Source of the DNA: Gp1-AA122 sp036378535
GTDB lineage: Bacteria; Acidobacteriota; Terriglobia; Terriglobales; Acidobacteriaceae
Assembly (NCBI GenBank): GCA_036378535.1
Contig: DASUWH010000079.1
Coordinates: forward strand, 65,270 to 129,269
Direction of reading: 5' to 3'
DNA length: 64,000 nt
Shown here: positions 41,586-51,011 of the stretch, in pieces
Position numbering within the stretch: the stretch's first letter is position 1
How the letters are laid out: every line of letters begins with the position of its first letter
Translations under genes and position numbers: made by a program
The notes under the pieces: model-generated
Databases searched by the model: none
What the model saw: only the letters and a program-made list of their open reading frames with translations
Told to the model about the DNA's origin: nothing

Positions 41586-42083
41586 TCAGTTGGTTCGATA
41601 ATTCGTGAACTGCATGTCAATCCCGAAATCCTGTTGCCGCAGCATGGCGATCACTTCCTGTAAAGCGTCGCGGTCTTTGCCGCTGACGCGCACCAGATCG
41701 CCCTGAATCGAAGCCTGCACTTTTTTCTTCGAATTCTTGATCAGTTTCACGATGTCGCGCGCCTTCTCGATAGGTATGCCTTGCTGCATGGAAATTTTCT
41801 GCCGCACCGTCGAGCCCGCGGCCGGCTCAATGGCCGCATAGGTGAGCCCCTTCAAGGGAACGCCGCGCTTGACCAATTTCTGCTGAAAGACGTCGTTGAC
41901 CGCCTTCAGCTTAAACTCGTCAACCGAAGCCAGGATGATGGCGTCCTTGCCTTCCAGGGTGATATTCGATTTCGAGTCCTTCAAATCGAAGCGCGTATGA
42001 ATTTCCTTCAGCGCCTGCTGCATGGCGTTGGACACTTCCTGCAAGTCGATCTTGCTTACGATATCGAAAGTATTCTCAGGCAT
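41586..42083 (-). CDS. yajQ: YajQ-family nucleotide-binding protein
   Basis: A 165-residue protein with the complete YajQ pattern: FDIVSKIDLQEVSNAMQQAL at the N-terminus, RFDLKDSKSNITLEGKDAII, then KGLTYAAIEPAAGSTVRQ and the C-terminal RVSGKDRDALQEVIAMLRQQD. Some members bind cyclic di-GMP and act as effectors. The start ATG (MPENTFDIV) is the only sensible one. It is transcribed on the minus strand ahead of the polyprenyl synthetase gene, separated by a repeat. Confidence 0.93.
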   Translation of the reverse strand: MPENTFDIVSKIDLQEVSNAMQQALKEIHTRFDLKDSKSNITLEGKDAIILASVDEFKLKAVNDVFQQKLVKRGVPLKGLTYAAIEPAAGSTVRQKISMQQGIPIEKARDIVKLIKNSKKKVQASIQGDLVRVSGKDRDALQEVIAMLRQQDFGIDMQFTNYRTN

Positions 42084-42138
42084 AGGGTTAAGCCACTCAT
42101 AAGATTATCGTGATCGGACGGAAGATGCACGCATCAGG

Positions 42139-42951
42139 CTAAATGGAGTTGGCATTTTCTTGAAGTGAAAAGAAGCGGTAAAAATTCTGACTCGTGTCCT
42201 CCCCGACTTGTTCGGCAGAGAGTCCCCGAATTTCAGCCAGCGCGCGAGCTGTTTCTTTCACGAACGCTGGTTCGTTGCGCTTTCCCCGGTGGGGTATGGG
42301 GGCCAGGAACGGCGAGTCGGTCTCGATCAGAATGCGGTCGAGCGGAATTTGCTTTGCCACCTCGCGAATTCCCTCCGCCTTGGGAAACGTCAGGTTCCCG
42401 GCAAAGGAAATCATGAACCCCAGATCCATGGCAGCCCGGGCATGCGCGATCGTCCCGCTGAAACAATGCAGAACGCCGCCCAAAGCACTCGAACCCCAGT
42501 TTTCGCGGAGCAACCGGATGGTTTCGTCCCAGGCGTTCTCGCTGCCCTCCGATGGCCGGCAATGGATCACGATCGGCAGTTTGGCGGCGCGGGCCAGTTC
42601 CATCTGCTTCAGAAACACTCGCGCCTGCACCTCGCGGGGCGAGTGGTCGTAGTAGTAATCCAGGCCGATTTCTCCCCAGGCAATGACCTTCGGATGCCGC
42701 GCCAGCCGCTCCATTTCAGCGAAGTCGGATTCCTTTGCAAGCTGAGCTTCGTGGGGATGAATGCCGGTCGTAGCATACATGTCAGGGAAGCGTTCCGCGA
42801 GTCGGATAGCGCAATCCAGCGTGCCCGGCCCGTCGCCAATGCCGATAGCGAGAATCGCCTGCACGCCAACCTCGCGTGCCCGCGCGATCACCTGCTCGCG
42901 ATCCTGGTCGAAACGCTTGCCTTCGAGATGGGCGTGGGAATCGATGAACAT
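42139..42951 (-). CDS. tatD: TatD-family metal-dependent deoxyribonuclease
   Basis: A 270-residue TIM-barrel hydrolase with the TatD signature residues: MFIDSHAHLEGKRFD at the N-terminus, TTGIHPHEA, IAWGEIGLDYYYDHSP, the His motifs VIHCRPS and LHCFSGT, and ILIETDSPFLAP near 220. It acts on DNA ends or D-aminoacyl-tRNA in different homologues. The ATG at 42949-42951 is consistent. It lies downstream of metG, as is common (the metG-tatD pair). Confidence 0.95.
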   Translation of the reverse strand: MFIDSHAHLEGKRFDQDREQVIARAREVGVQAILAIGIGDGPGTLDCAIRLAERFPDMYATTGIHPHEAQLAKESDFAEMERLARHPKVIAWGEIGLDYYYDHSPREVQARVFLKQMELARAAKLPIVIHCRPSEGSENAWDETIRLLRENWGSSALGGVLHCFSGTIAHARAAMDLGFMISFAGNLTFPKAEGIREVAKQIPLDRILIETDSPFLAPIPHRGKRNEPAFVKETARALAEIRGLSAEQVGEDTSQNFYRFFSLQENANSI

Positions 42952-43050
42952 AATCAGTCGTTGGTCGTTAGCTTTTGGTCAATGGCGCCACACATCACGT
43001 AGGGACGGCCGCTCCGGCCGTCCAACCGAGCGAAGCGAGGCAGAAAACAA

Positions 43051-45066
43051 TTACTTCAACCGTGTTCCTATAGGGACGTCTTCGAGAAAACCACACAGCA
43101 CCGGCTTGCCACCCTCCGGCGACGCCGCCACGATCATGCCGTTCGATTCCAGACCGCGAAGTTTCCTGGGAGCCAGATTGGCCACGATCACGACCTTGCG
43201 CCCAATCAGAGTCTCCGGCGCATAGGCCTCGGCGATCCCCGCTACCACTTGCCGCATTTCGCTGCCAAGGTCAACTTCCAGTCGCAAAAGTTTATCGGCG
43301 CCTTTGACTTTCTCGGCTACTTTGACCTGACCCACGCGCAGTTCGACTTTGGCGAAATCGTCAATCGAAATTCTTCCGTCCGCAGTGGCCGCCGGTTTGG
43401 TTGGCGGCGCTGCCGTCTGTACTGCGGGTGAAGCAGGTTGCGCTTGCGTCGCCGGCTCAGGCTTAGGTTCCGAAGCCGCCGCAGGCCGTTGCTGTTCTTC
43501 CATCTTCTGCATCCTTTCAATCGTGCTTTTGTCGGCGCGGGGGAATACCGGCTCGATACTGCCGAGCTTTGTGCCCAGGCGGAGCTGTCCCCAGCTCAGA
43601 TCGCCCAGAGAGATTCTCTGGATATCGCCCAAGCCAAGTTGTTTCCAGATTCGCGCCGTCGAATCCGGGATGACCGGATGCACGAGCGCCGTGACGATGC
43701 GCAAGGCTTCCGCACTGGTATAGAGAATCGTTCCCAGGCGCGAGCGGCTCATTTCATCCGTCTGTTCACCGAGTGTCCAAGGCTCATTCTCGACAATGTA
43801 CTTGTTGACCGCCGCTACGAGGGACCACGCCGATTCCAGCGCTCGCGAAAAATGGTACTGGTCGGCGAGCGAGCTGTACTCGGCGATGGTCTTGCGCGCA
43901 ATGGCGGCAACTTCATCGTCCGCAGGTCTTCGCGCCGCGGCATGCGACGGATACGGTACTTCGCCGTGAAAGTACCGGCCGATCATGGTCAGAGTACGGC
44001 TGGCGAGATTTCCCAAACCGTTGGCCAGATCGGCGTTGTAGCGCTGCACTAACGCGTCGAACGAAAAGGAACCATCCTGGCCAAAAACAATTTCGCGCAG
44101 CAGGAAATAACGCAGCGCATCGGACCCCATGGCGTCAAGGATCGTCTCCGTGCGCACGATATTGCCCCGCGACTTCGACATCTTGTTCTCCTCGAACAGC
44201 AGCCATCCATGGGCGACAATTGCCTTCGGAAGCGGCAGGCCCGCGGCCATGAGAAACGCCGGCCAGTACACGCAATGGAATCGAACGATCTCTTTGCCGA
44301 TCATCTGCAAGTCGGCGGGCCAGTACTTCTCAAATTTGCTGGTGTCGTTGGAGCCATAGCCGAGCGCAGTAATGTAATTCGAGAGCGCGTCCAGCCAGAC
44401 GTAAATGACATGTCCCGGATCGTCGGGAACCGGCACGCCCCACTTGAACGTGCTGCGGCTGATCGAGAGATCGCGCAGCCCGCTGCGCACGAACGACATG
44501 ACTTCGTTGCGGCGCGTTTCGGGCCGGATGAACTCCGGCTGGTCGTTGTACAGCTTCAGCAGCTTGTCGCCGAATTCGGAGAGCTTGAAGAAATAATTTT
44601 CTTCGTGGACCGTTTCCGTCGGACGCCCGCACTCGGGACAGGGAGCGCCGGGACCAACGGCATCGACGTAGAGCTCGTCGTAAACGCAGTATTGGCCGGA
44701 ATACGATCCTTTATAGATGTAGCCGTTATCGCGAATTCGCCGCCACAGCGCCTGCACCCCGCGTTTGTGACGTTCTGAAGTGGTGCGGATGAAATCGTCA
44801 TAGCTGAGGCCCATGCGGCCCCAAAGCGCCCGAAATTCGCTGGACACTTCATCCGCAAACTGCTGCGGTGTTTTGCCAGAGCCCTGGGTGGCGCGCTCGA
44901 TTTTCTGACCGTGCTCGTCGGTTCCAGTCAGGAAATAGGTATCCGCGCCCAGCATGCGCTGCCGCCGCGCGATGGCGTCGCAAGCGATCGTGGTGTACGC
45001 GTGGCCGATGTGAGGCCGCGCATTCACGTAATAGATTGGAGTCGTAATGTAGAACTTCTTGCTCAT
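43051..45066 (-). CDS. metG: Methionyl-tRNA synthetase with C-terminal tRNA-binding domain
   Basis: A 671-residue class I synthetase. The HIGH motif is YYVNARPHIGHAYTT near residue 15, the KMSKS loop is FEENKMSKSRGNIV near 300, and the knuckle-type CVYDELYVD...CPECGRP segment is near 125-150. The catalytic and anticodon-binding regions end around residue 500. A charged Ala/Pro linker follows (about 510-565), then a tRNA-binding EMAP/Arc1p-like domain (DFAKVELRVGQVKVAEKVKG; IVANLAPRKLRG). The ATG at 45064-45066 (MSKKFYITTPIYY) is preceded by a palindromic repeat region. It is the standard bacterial fusion of catalytic and C-terminal domains. Confidence 0.96.
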   Translation of the reverse strand: MSKKFYITTPIYYVNARPHIGHAYTTIACDAIARRQRMLGADTYFLTGTDEHGQKIERATQGSGKTPQQFADEVSSEFRALWGRMGLSYDDFIRTTSERHKRGVQALWRRIRDNGYIYKGSYSGQYCVYDELYVDAVGPGAPCPECGRPTETVHEENYFFKLSEFGDKLLKLYNDQPEFIRPETRRNEVMSFVRSGLRDLSISRSTFKWGVPVPDDPGHVIYVWLDALSNYITALGYGSNDTSKFEKYWPADLQMIGKEIVRFHCVYWPAFLMAAGLPLPKAIVAHGWLLFEENKMSKSRGNIVRTETILDAMGSDALRYFLLREIVFGQDGSFSFDALVQRYNADLANGLGNLASRTLTMIGRYFHGEVPYPSHAAARRPADDEVAAIARKTIAEYSSLADQYHFSRALESAWSLVAAVNKYIVENEPWTLGEQTDEMSRSRLGTILYTSAEALRIVTALVHPVIPDSTARIWKQLGLGDIQRISLGDLSWGQLRLGTKLGSIEPVFPRADKSTIERMQKMEEQQRPAAASEPKPEPATQAQPASPAVQTAAPPTKPAATADGRISIDDFAKVELRVGQVKVAEKVKGADKLLRLEVDLGSEMRQVVAGIAEAYAPETLIGRKVVIVANLAPRKLRGLESNGMIVAASPEGGKPVLCGFLEDVPIGTRLK

Positions 45067-45076
45067 GCGCTTGCTT

Positions 45077-45132
45077 CGTGACCACGGAGGACACCGAGGG
45101 CTCTAGCCTTCGTGGACCTTCGTGTCCTTTGT
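45077..45132. repeat. Intergenic repeat running into the larC 3' end (CGTGACCACGGAGGACACC... family)
   Basis: It contains CACGGAGGACACCGAGG and CCTTCGTGGACCTTCGTGTC, related to the CACGGAG repeat at 41521-41578. The last ten codons of larC (ITKDTKVHEG, stop 45103-45105) are encoded by it, so the repeat supplies the C-terminus and stop codon. Confidence 0.6.
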
Positions 45133-46416
45133 GATGAGTTGGTTTGATCCCAGGTATTGCTGAGTCGCTTCTTGCATCACCGATTTCAAAGGCACCTGGT
45201 GTTCGACCGCAATTTGGCGGCAGTCCTCGTATTCGGGGGCGTAATTGGTAACCGCGCCGTTTATATCGGCGACTTTCATGCGCACACTGCCCCAGCGAGT
45301 TTCCACGGTAACCCACTTGCGGGTCAGAACTTCTCGCCGCTCCTCGCGGTGACGAATGCCCAAGGTCGTTGTCTCCGCGAAGATTACCTGCGACAGCCGC
45401 GATGAATCTTCTGCACGGCAAAGCACGGTCAGCAGTATCCCGGGACGATTCTTCTTCATTTGAACGGGCACGCCGAACACGTCCAAAGCGCCTTCTTCGA
45501 GCAGGCGTTCAAGCACATACCCAAAGACCTGGGGATTCAGGTCATCCAGATTGGCCTCTAAAACGGAAATCATTTCTTCGCGGGCGTGAGCCTTATTGAT
45601 CGTTTCAGCCTCGCCCACCGTAAGTCTCAGCACATTGGCGTAGCCAGAAAAGTCGCGAGTGCCGGCCCCATATCCCGCTCGCCGCACATGCATCTGGGGA
45701 AACGACCCAAAGCGCTTTGCCAATGTTTTGACGATAGCCGCACCGGTCGGAGTAACCAGCTCCACATTCATCCCCGACGAATACACCGGCGCTCCCTGCA
45801 GAAGCTCGACAGTCGCGGGCGCAGGGACTGGGAACGTTCCGTGAGCGCACTTTACCGTGCCGCCACCCACATTCAATGGGGAACACACCCACTCGTCGAC
45901 GCCAAGCTCTTCAGCGCCTGCCGCTGCGCAAACTATGTCCACCATTGCATCGACGGCGCCGACCTCGTGAAAGTGAATGGTCTCGATATCCCGATTGTGG
46001 ATTTTGGCTTCGGCGGCACCCAGCGCCTCAAAAATCCGCGTGGCCGTATTCTTCGCGCCCACGCTGATCGCCGCTCGAGAAATAATCTGCTTGATTTCCG
46101 TCAAGCTGCGGCCGTGATCAATTCCGCGAGTATGAGCTTCATCGCCATGATGCCCGTGACCGTGTTCCTCGTGGTTGTGCCCCTGCTGTTCCCAAAACAC
46201 TTCGCGGGGCAGTTCCTTCTCGCCATGAACCAGCACGTCGACCTTGGCGGCTGAGATCCCGCTGCGGTCAACCCGCGATATTTCCAGTCGAGCGCCGATG
46301 TTGAGCGCAGCCACCGTACGCTCAAATACCTGGGCAGGCACACCGGCATCGAGCAGCGCGCCCAGAAACATGTCGCCGCTAATTCCGGAGAAACAATCCA
46401 GGTAAGCGATTCGCAT
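45103..46416 (-). CDS. larC: Nickel-pincer cofactor biosynthesis protein LarC
   Basis: A 437-residue protein that inserts nickel into the pincer cofactor of lactate racemase-type enzymes. The N-terminal MRIAYLDCFSGISGDMFLGALLDAG and FHEVGAVDAMVDIVCAAAGAEEL are hallmark segments. A His-rich stretch (about 79-95, NHEEHGHGHHGDEAHTRG) probably holds nickel. The two halves, separate in Lactobacillus as larC1/larC2 joined by a frameshift, form one continuous ORF here. The C-terminal ten residues derive from an intergenic repeat. No larA, larB or larE gene is in the window. The start is ATG at 46414-46416. Confidence 0.93.
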   Translation of the reverse strand: MRIAYLDCFSGISGDMFLGALLDAGVPAQVFERTVAALNIGARLEISRVDRSGISAAKVDVLVHGEKELPREVFWEQQGHNHEEHGHGHHGDEAHTRGIDHGRSLTEIKQIISRAAISVGAKNTATRIFEALGAAEAKIHNRDIETIHFHEVGAVDAMVDIVCAAAGAEELGVDEWVCSPLNVGGGTVKCAHGTFPVPAPATVELLQGAPVYSSGMNVELVTPTGAAIVKTLAKRFGSFPQMHVRRAGYGAGTRDFSGYANVLRLTVGEAETINKAHAREEMISVLEANLDDLNPQVFGYVLERLLEEGALDVFGVPVQMKKNRPGILLTVLCRAEDSSRLSQVIFAETTTLGIRHREERREVLTRKWVTVETRWGSVRMKVADINGAVTNYAPEYEDCRQIAVEHQVPLKSVMQEATQQYLGSNQLITKDTKVHEG

Positions 46417-46592
46417 CAGAGTGGTCCGCGGCCGTCAGTCGTGGGTCAGCAACTCACAGCACCGGCTAACAACCAACCACCAAAGGCCAACGACTGATTT
46501 TCATCATAGGGAAGCCAGCAGGCAGCGTCAAACCTCACGCACCGGACGGTCTGTTAGAATCACTATTTTCTTCAACAGTTTAGCGAGGTTCC

Positions 46593-48554
46593 TTGTACCG
46601 ACATTGGCAACGCCGGCTGGCCGAAGCTGCACGCGATTTCCTCCGTCGTGCCTACAATATCGACCTGCCCAACATTGTCATCGAGCAGCCTCCCAAGGTG
46701 GAAATGGGGGAGTACGCGCTGCCGCTGGCGTTCGAACTGGCCAAAAAGCTGCGCAAGCCGCCTCGCAAGATTGCGGAAGAGATCGTTGCCGGGATCGGCC
46801 CCCTCGAAGGCTTCGAAAAGCTGGAACTCGCGGGCGTGGGATACATCAATGCCCGGCTGAAGCGAGCGGAAATGGCGCTGGCATTGGCGGCCGATCGCAA
46901 GCCAGAGGCAGACTCCCCCAGTGGAAAGATTCTGGTCGAACACTCTAGCATCAATCCGAACAAAGCAGCGCATATCGGGCATCTGCGCAACGCCATTTTG
47001 GGCGACACCTTTGTGCGTCTACTGCGCTACGCCGGTCGGCAGGTAGACGTGCAGAATTACATCGACAATACTGGCGTCCAGGTTGCCGATGTGGTCGTAG
47101 GTTTCACTCACTTGGAGAAGAAATCGCGCGCCGCCATCGAACACCTGGCTGGGCAGCCGCGCTTCGACTACTACTGCTGGGATCTCTACGCACGCGTTTC
47201 GCAATGGTATGAGCAGAATAAAGAGAATCAGAAGACGCGTCTGCAGACCCTCCACGCCATTGAGGCAGGCAACAACGACACGGCTGCCATCGCCGACCTG
47301 ATTTCCATATCCGTGTTACGCCGCCACCTCGAGACGATGGACCGGCTCGACATCGAATACGATTTCCTGCCCCGCGAAAGCGAGATACTCCACCTGCACT
47401 TCTGGGATGCCGCCTTCCAGAAACTCAAGGATGCGGGTGTCCTGACCTACCAGGAATCAGGAAAGAACAAAGGTTGTTGGGTCATGAAACGCGCAGGCGT
47501 GAATTCGTCTAGCGAGAGCGCCGAGGTCGCGGAGGAAGATCAGAAAGTCATTGTCAGGTCGAATGGTACGGTTGGTTATGTCGGCAAGGACATTGCTTAC
47601 CACCTCTGGAAATTCGGGCTGTTGGGCAAGGACTTCGGCTATCGCAGGTTTTATCAGTATCCCAACCGGCATCAGTCCTGGATTTCAAGCGCGGCCGGAG
47701 AGCCGGAGCATCCCCATTTCGGCGGTGTCGCAGAAATCTACAACGTAATCGATGCCCGCCAGGCGGAAGCGCAAAATACGGTCATAGAGGCCTTGCGCGA
47801 GTTGGGCTACACCGATCAAGCCGGTCACTACACCCACTTTTCCTACGAGATGGTTGCGCTAACCCCGCGTTGCGCTGCGGAGTTGGGCTATGAGCTCTCC
47901 GAGGAAGACAAGTCCCGCTCTTACATCGAGGTTTCGGGACGTAAAGGTTTCGGGGTGAAAGCGGACGACTTAATCGATCGTCTGATCGCGTCCGCCCGCA
48001 AAGAAGTGGATGCACGCCACCCACAGCTCAGTGAGGCCGAGCGGGCCTCCATCGCCAACCAGATCGCCATAGGCGCGCTGCGCTATTTCATGCTGAAGTA
48101 CACCAAGCCTTCGGTGATCGCGTTCGACTTCAAAGACGCGCTGAGCTTTGAAGGGGAGACCGGCCCTTACGCGCAGTATGCGGTCGTGCGCGCCACCAAC
48201 ATCTTCCGTAAAGCCGGCTTGGATCCTGATGCCTTCGGGAAGAAGGTCCCTGCCGGCGATTTCGCGAAACATCTGGAGGGAGAGTCGGGAACGGAAATCT
48301 GGGAACTGTGGCTGGCCGCTTCCAAGAGTTCCTACATCGTCGAGCAGTGCATCGCGACGACCGAGCCGGCCTACGTGGCGAAGCATGCCTTCCAGTTGGC
48401 GCAGCTATTCAACAATTTTTATCACCGGCACCACATCTTGACCGAAAGCGACGAGAGCAGGAAACGCTTCCTGTTGGTCACCGTCGCCGTGGTTCGACGC
48501 GAGCTGATTCGAGTCTTAGCGACTATGGGCATCAGCGTCCCGCCGGTAATGTAA
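46593..48554 (+). CDS. argS: Arginyl-tRNA synthetase
   Basis: A 653-residue class I synthetase, slightly longer than usual. The N-terminal Add1 domain (about 1-105) precedes the HIGH region SSINPNKAAHIGHLRNAILG near residue 122, then the catalytic fold and a C-terminal DALR anticodon-binding helical domain (LFNNFYHRHHILTESDE). A TTG start at 46593 follows GAGG by 4 bp. The insertion around residue 300-325 (MKRAGVNSSSESAEVAEED) is rich in Ser/Glu and is not part of the conserved core. Single gene; minus-strand larC ends on the other side. Confidence 0.94.
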   Translation: MYRHWQRRLAEAARDFLRRAYNIDLPNIVIEQPPKVEMGEYALPLAFELAKKLRKPPRKIAEEIVAGIGPLEGFEKLELAGVGYINARLKRAEMALALAADRKPEADSPSGKILVEHSSINPNKAAHIGHLRNAILGDTFVRLLRYAGRQVDVQNYIDNTGVQVADVVVGFTHLEKKSRAAIEHLAGQPRFDYYCWDLYARVSQWYEQNKENQKTRLQTLHAIEAGNNDTAAIADLISISVLRRHLETMDRLDIEYDFLPRESEILHLHFWDAAFQKLKDAGVLTYQESGKNKGCWVMKRAGVNSSSESAEVAEEDQKVIVRSNGTVGYVGKDIAYHLWKFGLLGKDFGYRRFYQYPNRHQSWISSAAGEPEHPHFGGVAEIYNVIDARQAEAQNTVIEALRELGYTDQAGHYTHFSYEMVALTPRCAAELGYELSEEDKSRSYIEVSGRKGFGVKADDLIDRLIASARKEVDARHPQLSEAERASIANQIAIGALRYFMLKYTKPSVIAFDFKDALSFEGETGPYAQYAVVRATNIFRKAGLDPDAFGKKVPAGDFAKHLEGESGTEIWELWLAASKSSYIVEQCIATTEPAYVAKHAFQLAQLFNNFYHRHHILTESDESRKRFLLVTVAVVRRELIRVLATMGISVPPVM

Positions 48555-48573
48555 GCCCCGATCCGGTTAGTCA

Positions 48574-48643
48574 CCGCCGAGATGGCCGGGAATTTAAAGA
48601 AGAAGTTTGTCGGTGCGCTCGGCGCTCTCTGCGATCTCGGCGG
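48574..48643. repeat. Inverted repeat between argS and pepA
   Basis: CCGCCGAGAT at 48574-48583 and ATCTCGGCGG at 48634-48643, in a region 48566-48652 between convergent genes. It could be a bidirectional terminator or a repeated intergenic palindrome; no T-run is adjacent. Confidence 0.5.
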
Positions 48644-48652
48644 GGACGAGTC

Positions 48653-50143
48653 TTATCCTGCGAAATCTTTCGCGAACTGCACCAGTGATCGAACCGCGAT
48701 GCCCGACGGCCCTTTCGCAATCCACGGTTTGGTGTCTTCCATCCAGGCCGTGCCGGCGATATCGAGGTGCAGCCAGGGGGTATCCTCGGCAAATTCCTTG
48801 AGGAACATAGCCGCGGTCACGGCGCCACCCCAACGCCCGCCGGAGTTCATAATATCGGCGATGTTCGAGCGAATCACTTCCTTGTACTCGTCGTCCAGCG
48901 GGAGTCGCCACATCTTTTCGCCGGCCTTCTCCAGCGCGCGCTCGAAGCGCTGATACATTGAGTCATCGTTGGCGAAGATGCCGGCGTTCACATAGCCCAG
49001 CGCCACAACGCAGGCGCCTGTTAAAGTGGCCGCGTCGACGAGGTGCGTGCACCCCAGCTGGCGGGCGTAGTAGAGACCATCGGCGAGTACCAGCCGGCCT
49101 TCGGCATCGGTATTGATGATCTCGATCGATTTGCCCGACATCGCGATCTGCACGTCTCCCGGTTTCTGCGCGTGTCCTGAAGGCATGTTTTCTGTGGCGC
49201 AGACAATCCCGATCACCTTCATCTTGGGCTTGAGCAGGGCTATCGCGCGCATCGCTCCAATCATGGCGGCGCCCCCGGCCATGTCATATTTCATCTTTTC
49301 CATGCCGTCGGCCGGCTTGATGGAAATTCCGCCGGTATCGAAGGTTATGCCCTTGCCCACCAGCCCCAGCACCGGCTTTTGTGGTGCGCCGGCGGGTTCG
49401 TAGCGCATGATAATCAGTGCGGGCGGCTCATCGGAGCCCTGCGCGACGCTCCAGAAAGCCCCCATCTTCAATTCCTTAATCTTGTCCGCCCCATAAACCT
49501 CACATTTCAGTCCGGTCTCTTCGCACATCTTGCGCGCGTGCTCGGCCAGCGCGGTCGGGGTCATTCGGTTACTGGGTTCATTGACGAGCTGACGCGTAAA
49601 ATTCTGGGATTCGCCAATGATCTGCGATTCATCGACAGCCTTCCGCAGGCGCGCCTGGTCGCCGCTGGCGACCACCGTTACCGATTGCACTCGCTGGTCC
49701 TTGCGATCACTCTTATAAGTGTCTGGGTCGAAATTCCCGACAAACGCGCCTTCGACAATCGCCCGCGTGGCGGCTTCCGAATCAACCCCGTTGCTGGGAG
49801 CGAGAAATGCGAATTCGCGGAGAGAGCGCGGTTTCAGACTGCGAACCGCCGCCCCCGCGACCCGGCGCAATTCGAAGGCAGAGAAGGTCTTGGCTTTGCC
49901 TCCTCCAATGATGAGCAGCCGCTTTGCCTTCACCTTGGCGGGGCTGTGCAGCATGGTAGTTTCGAAGATCTTGCCCGTTACCTCCCCGGTCGCAAGCACG
50001 CCGGCAGCCGCCTGCTTGATGGCGGCATCCATGGTTTCGATAACGGGTTGCGGTTTGTCTTTGTCGCCGTGATCGAGCGCGATCACAACCAGACACTCAG
50101 TTTGCACTTCGGCGGGAGCAGAAAGAGAAAGTTCAGTTTTCAT
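48653..50143 (-). CDS. pepA: Leucyl aminopeptidase (cytosol aminopeptidase, M17)
   Basis: A 496-residue di-metal exopeptidase. The N-terminal regulatory domain (about 1-165) leads to the catalytic M17 domain. Its signature NTDAEGRLVLADGLYYA near residue 355 carries metal and substrate ligands, with LVGKGITFDTGGISIKP (Lys, Asp ligands) near residue 275 and DMAGGAAMIGAM near 300. Length is normal. Likely cytosolic peptide turnover. The ATG has no obvious Shine-Dalgarno; the gene is monocistronic. Confidence 0.95.
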   Translation of the reverse strand: MKTELSLSAPAEVQTECLVVIALDHGDKDKPQPVIETMDAAIKQAAAGVLATGEVTGKIFETTMLHSPAKVKAKRLLIIGGGKAKTFSAFELRRVAGAAVRSLKPRSLREFAFLAPSNGVDSEAATRAIVEGAFVGNFDPDTYKSDRKDQRVQSVTVVASGDQARLRKAVDESQIIGESQNFTRQLVNEPSNRMTPTALAEHARKMCEETGLKCEVYGADKIKELKMGAFWSVAQGSDEPPALIIMRYEPAGAPQKPVLGLVGKGITFDTGGISIKPADGMEKMKYDMAGGAAMIGAMRAIALLKPKMKVIGIVCATENMPSGHAQKPGDVQIAMSGKSIEIINTDAEGRLVLADGLYYARQLGCTHLVDAATLTGACVVALGYVNAGIFANDDSMYQRFERALEKAGEKMWRLPLDDEYKEVIRSNIADIMNSGGRWGGAVTAAMFLKEFAEDTPWLHLDIAGTAWMEDTKPWIAKGPSGIAVRSLVQFAKDFAG

Positions 50144-50241
50144 AGGAATGTTATCCCATTTTCTTCGGCGGCGGGAGAATACGCAACTCCGGCGGGGGCC
50201 GTCTGCCCCACGTTCGAATCACAATCATGGTTGATGGGCGA

Positions 50242-50976
50242 CTAGCAACCAGATACCGGCGGAAAATACGGCAGGGGATTGCCATTCACGATAGCGCGCG
50301 GGTTGCCATCTACCAGCGCTTGCGCGACCTCCTGCCCGCTGATTTCCGCAACCGCATCCCGAGCAGTGGAAAGGCCCGGAACTCTGCGCGCCGTGTCATG
50401 CGCGTCGCTGGCCAGCACATGCACGGCATTGTTTTCCAGGAGCCAGTGAGCGCTGCGCCGCACACTATCCCCCCATAGTCCATTGAAAGCCGATGCCGTC
50501 ACTTGCACGACTATGCCGGCCGCAGCCCACTCCAGAATCCGCTGCGGACTCCTTTGCAGGATCGGATTCCGCTCCGGGTGAGTGAGAATCGGCGTCATCC
50601 CACGATCTGCCAGCCGCATCAAGCTGTCGCTGACCGATGGCGGAACACTGTAATTGTTCAATTCCACCAGCAGGTATTTAGTACCCTCGATCGTGTAACG
50701 CTCGGGGTACTGAAGCGCATCCTGCACGTTTTCGTAGGAAAGATGGAAGTCGCAGCCGAGGCTGAGCCGCAATTCGCGCCCGATTCTTTGCTGGAGACGT
50801 TCCAAAGTGTGGCTCAGGTATTCGCGGTCGTAATGATAGCGATCATTGCTGTGGGGGGTCGCCACCATGTGCTCAACGCCATCGGCGATGGCCATCCGGC
50901 ACATGGCTTCGGCGTCTTCCCAGGATTTCGGTCCATCATCAACTTCCGGGATGATATGAGAATGGATGTCGACCAC
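50242..50976 (-). CDS. CpsB/YwqE-type tyrosine-protein phosphatase (PHP domain)
   Basis: A 244-residue Mn-dependent PHP-domain phosphatase. The metal ligands are VDIHSHIIPEVDDGP at the N-terminus, ATPHSNDRYH, the His in ILTHPERNPIL and LASDAHDTARR. The GTG start (50974-50976) precedes VDIHSH, as in family members where the HxH motif lies at residues 5-7. These enzymes dephosphorylate BY-kinases in capsule or exopolysaccharide synthesis, but no capsule gene is adjacent here. Confidence 0.9.
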   Translation of the reverse strand: MVDIHSHIIPEVDDGPKSWEDAEAMCRMAIADGVEHMVATPHSNDRYHYDREYLSHTLERLQQRIGRELRLSLGCDFHLSYENVQDALQYPERYTIEGTKYLLVELNNYSVPPSVSDSLMRLADRGMTPILTHPERNPILQRSPQRILEWAAAGIVVQVTASAFNGLWGDSVRRSAHWLLENNAVHVLASDAHDTARRVPGLSTARDAVAEISGQEVAQALVDGNPRAIVNGNPLPYFPPVSGC

Positions 50977-51011
50977 GCGTCTTCATCTACCTTGGTGTCT
51001 TTTGTGGAGAA

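Noticed and set aside
40684..41601. 305-residue plus-strand ORF opposite the polyprenyl synthetase
   Set aside because: The minus-strand gene has both Asp-rich catalytic motifs; the plus frame has no family match.
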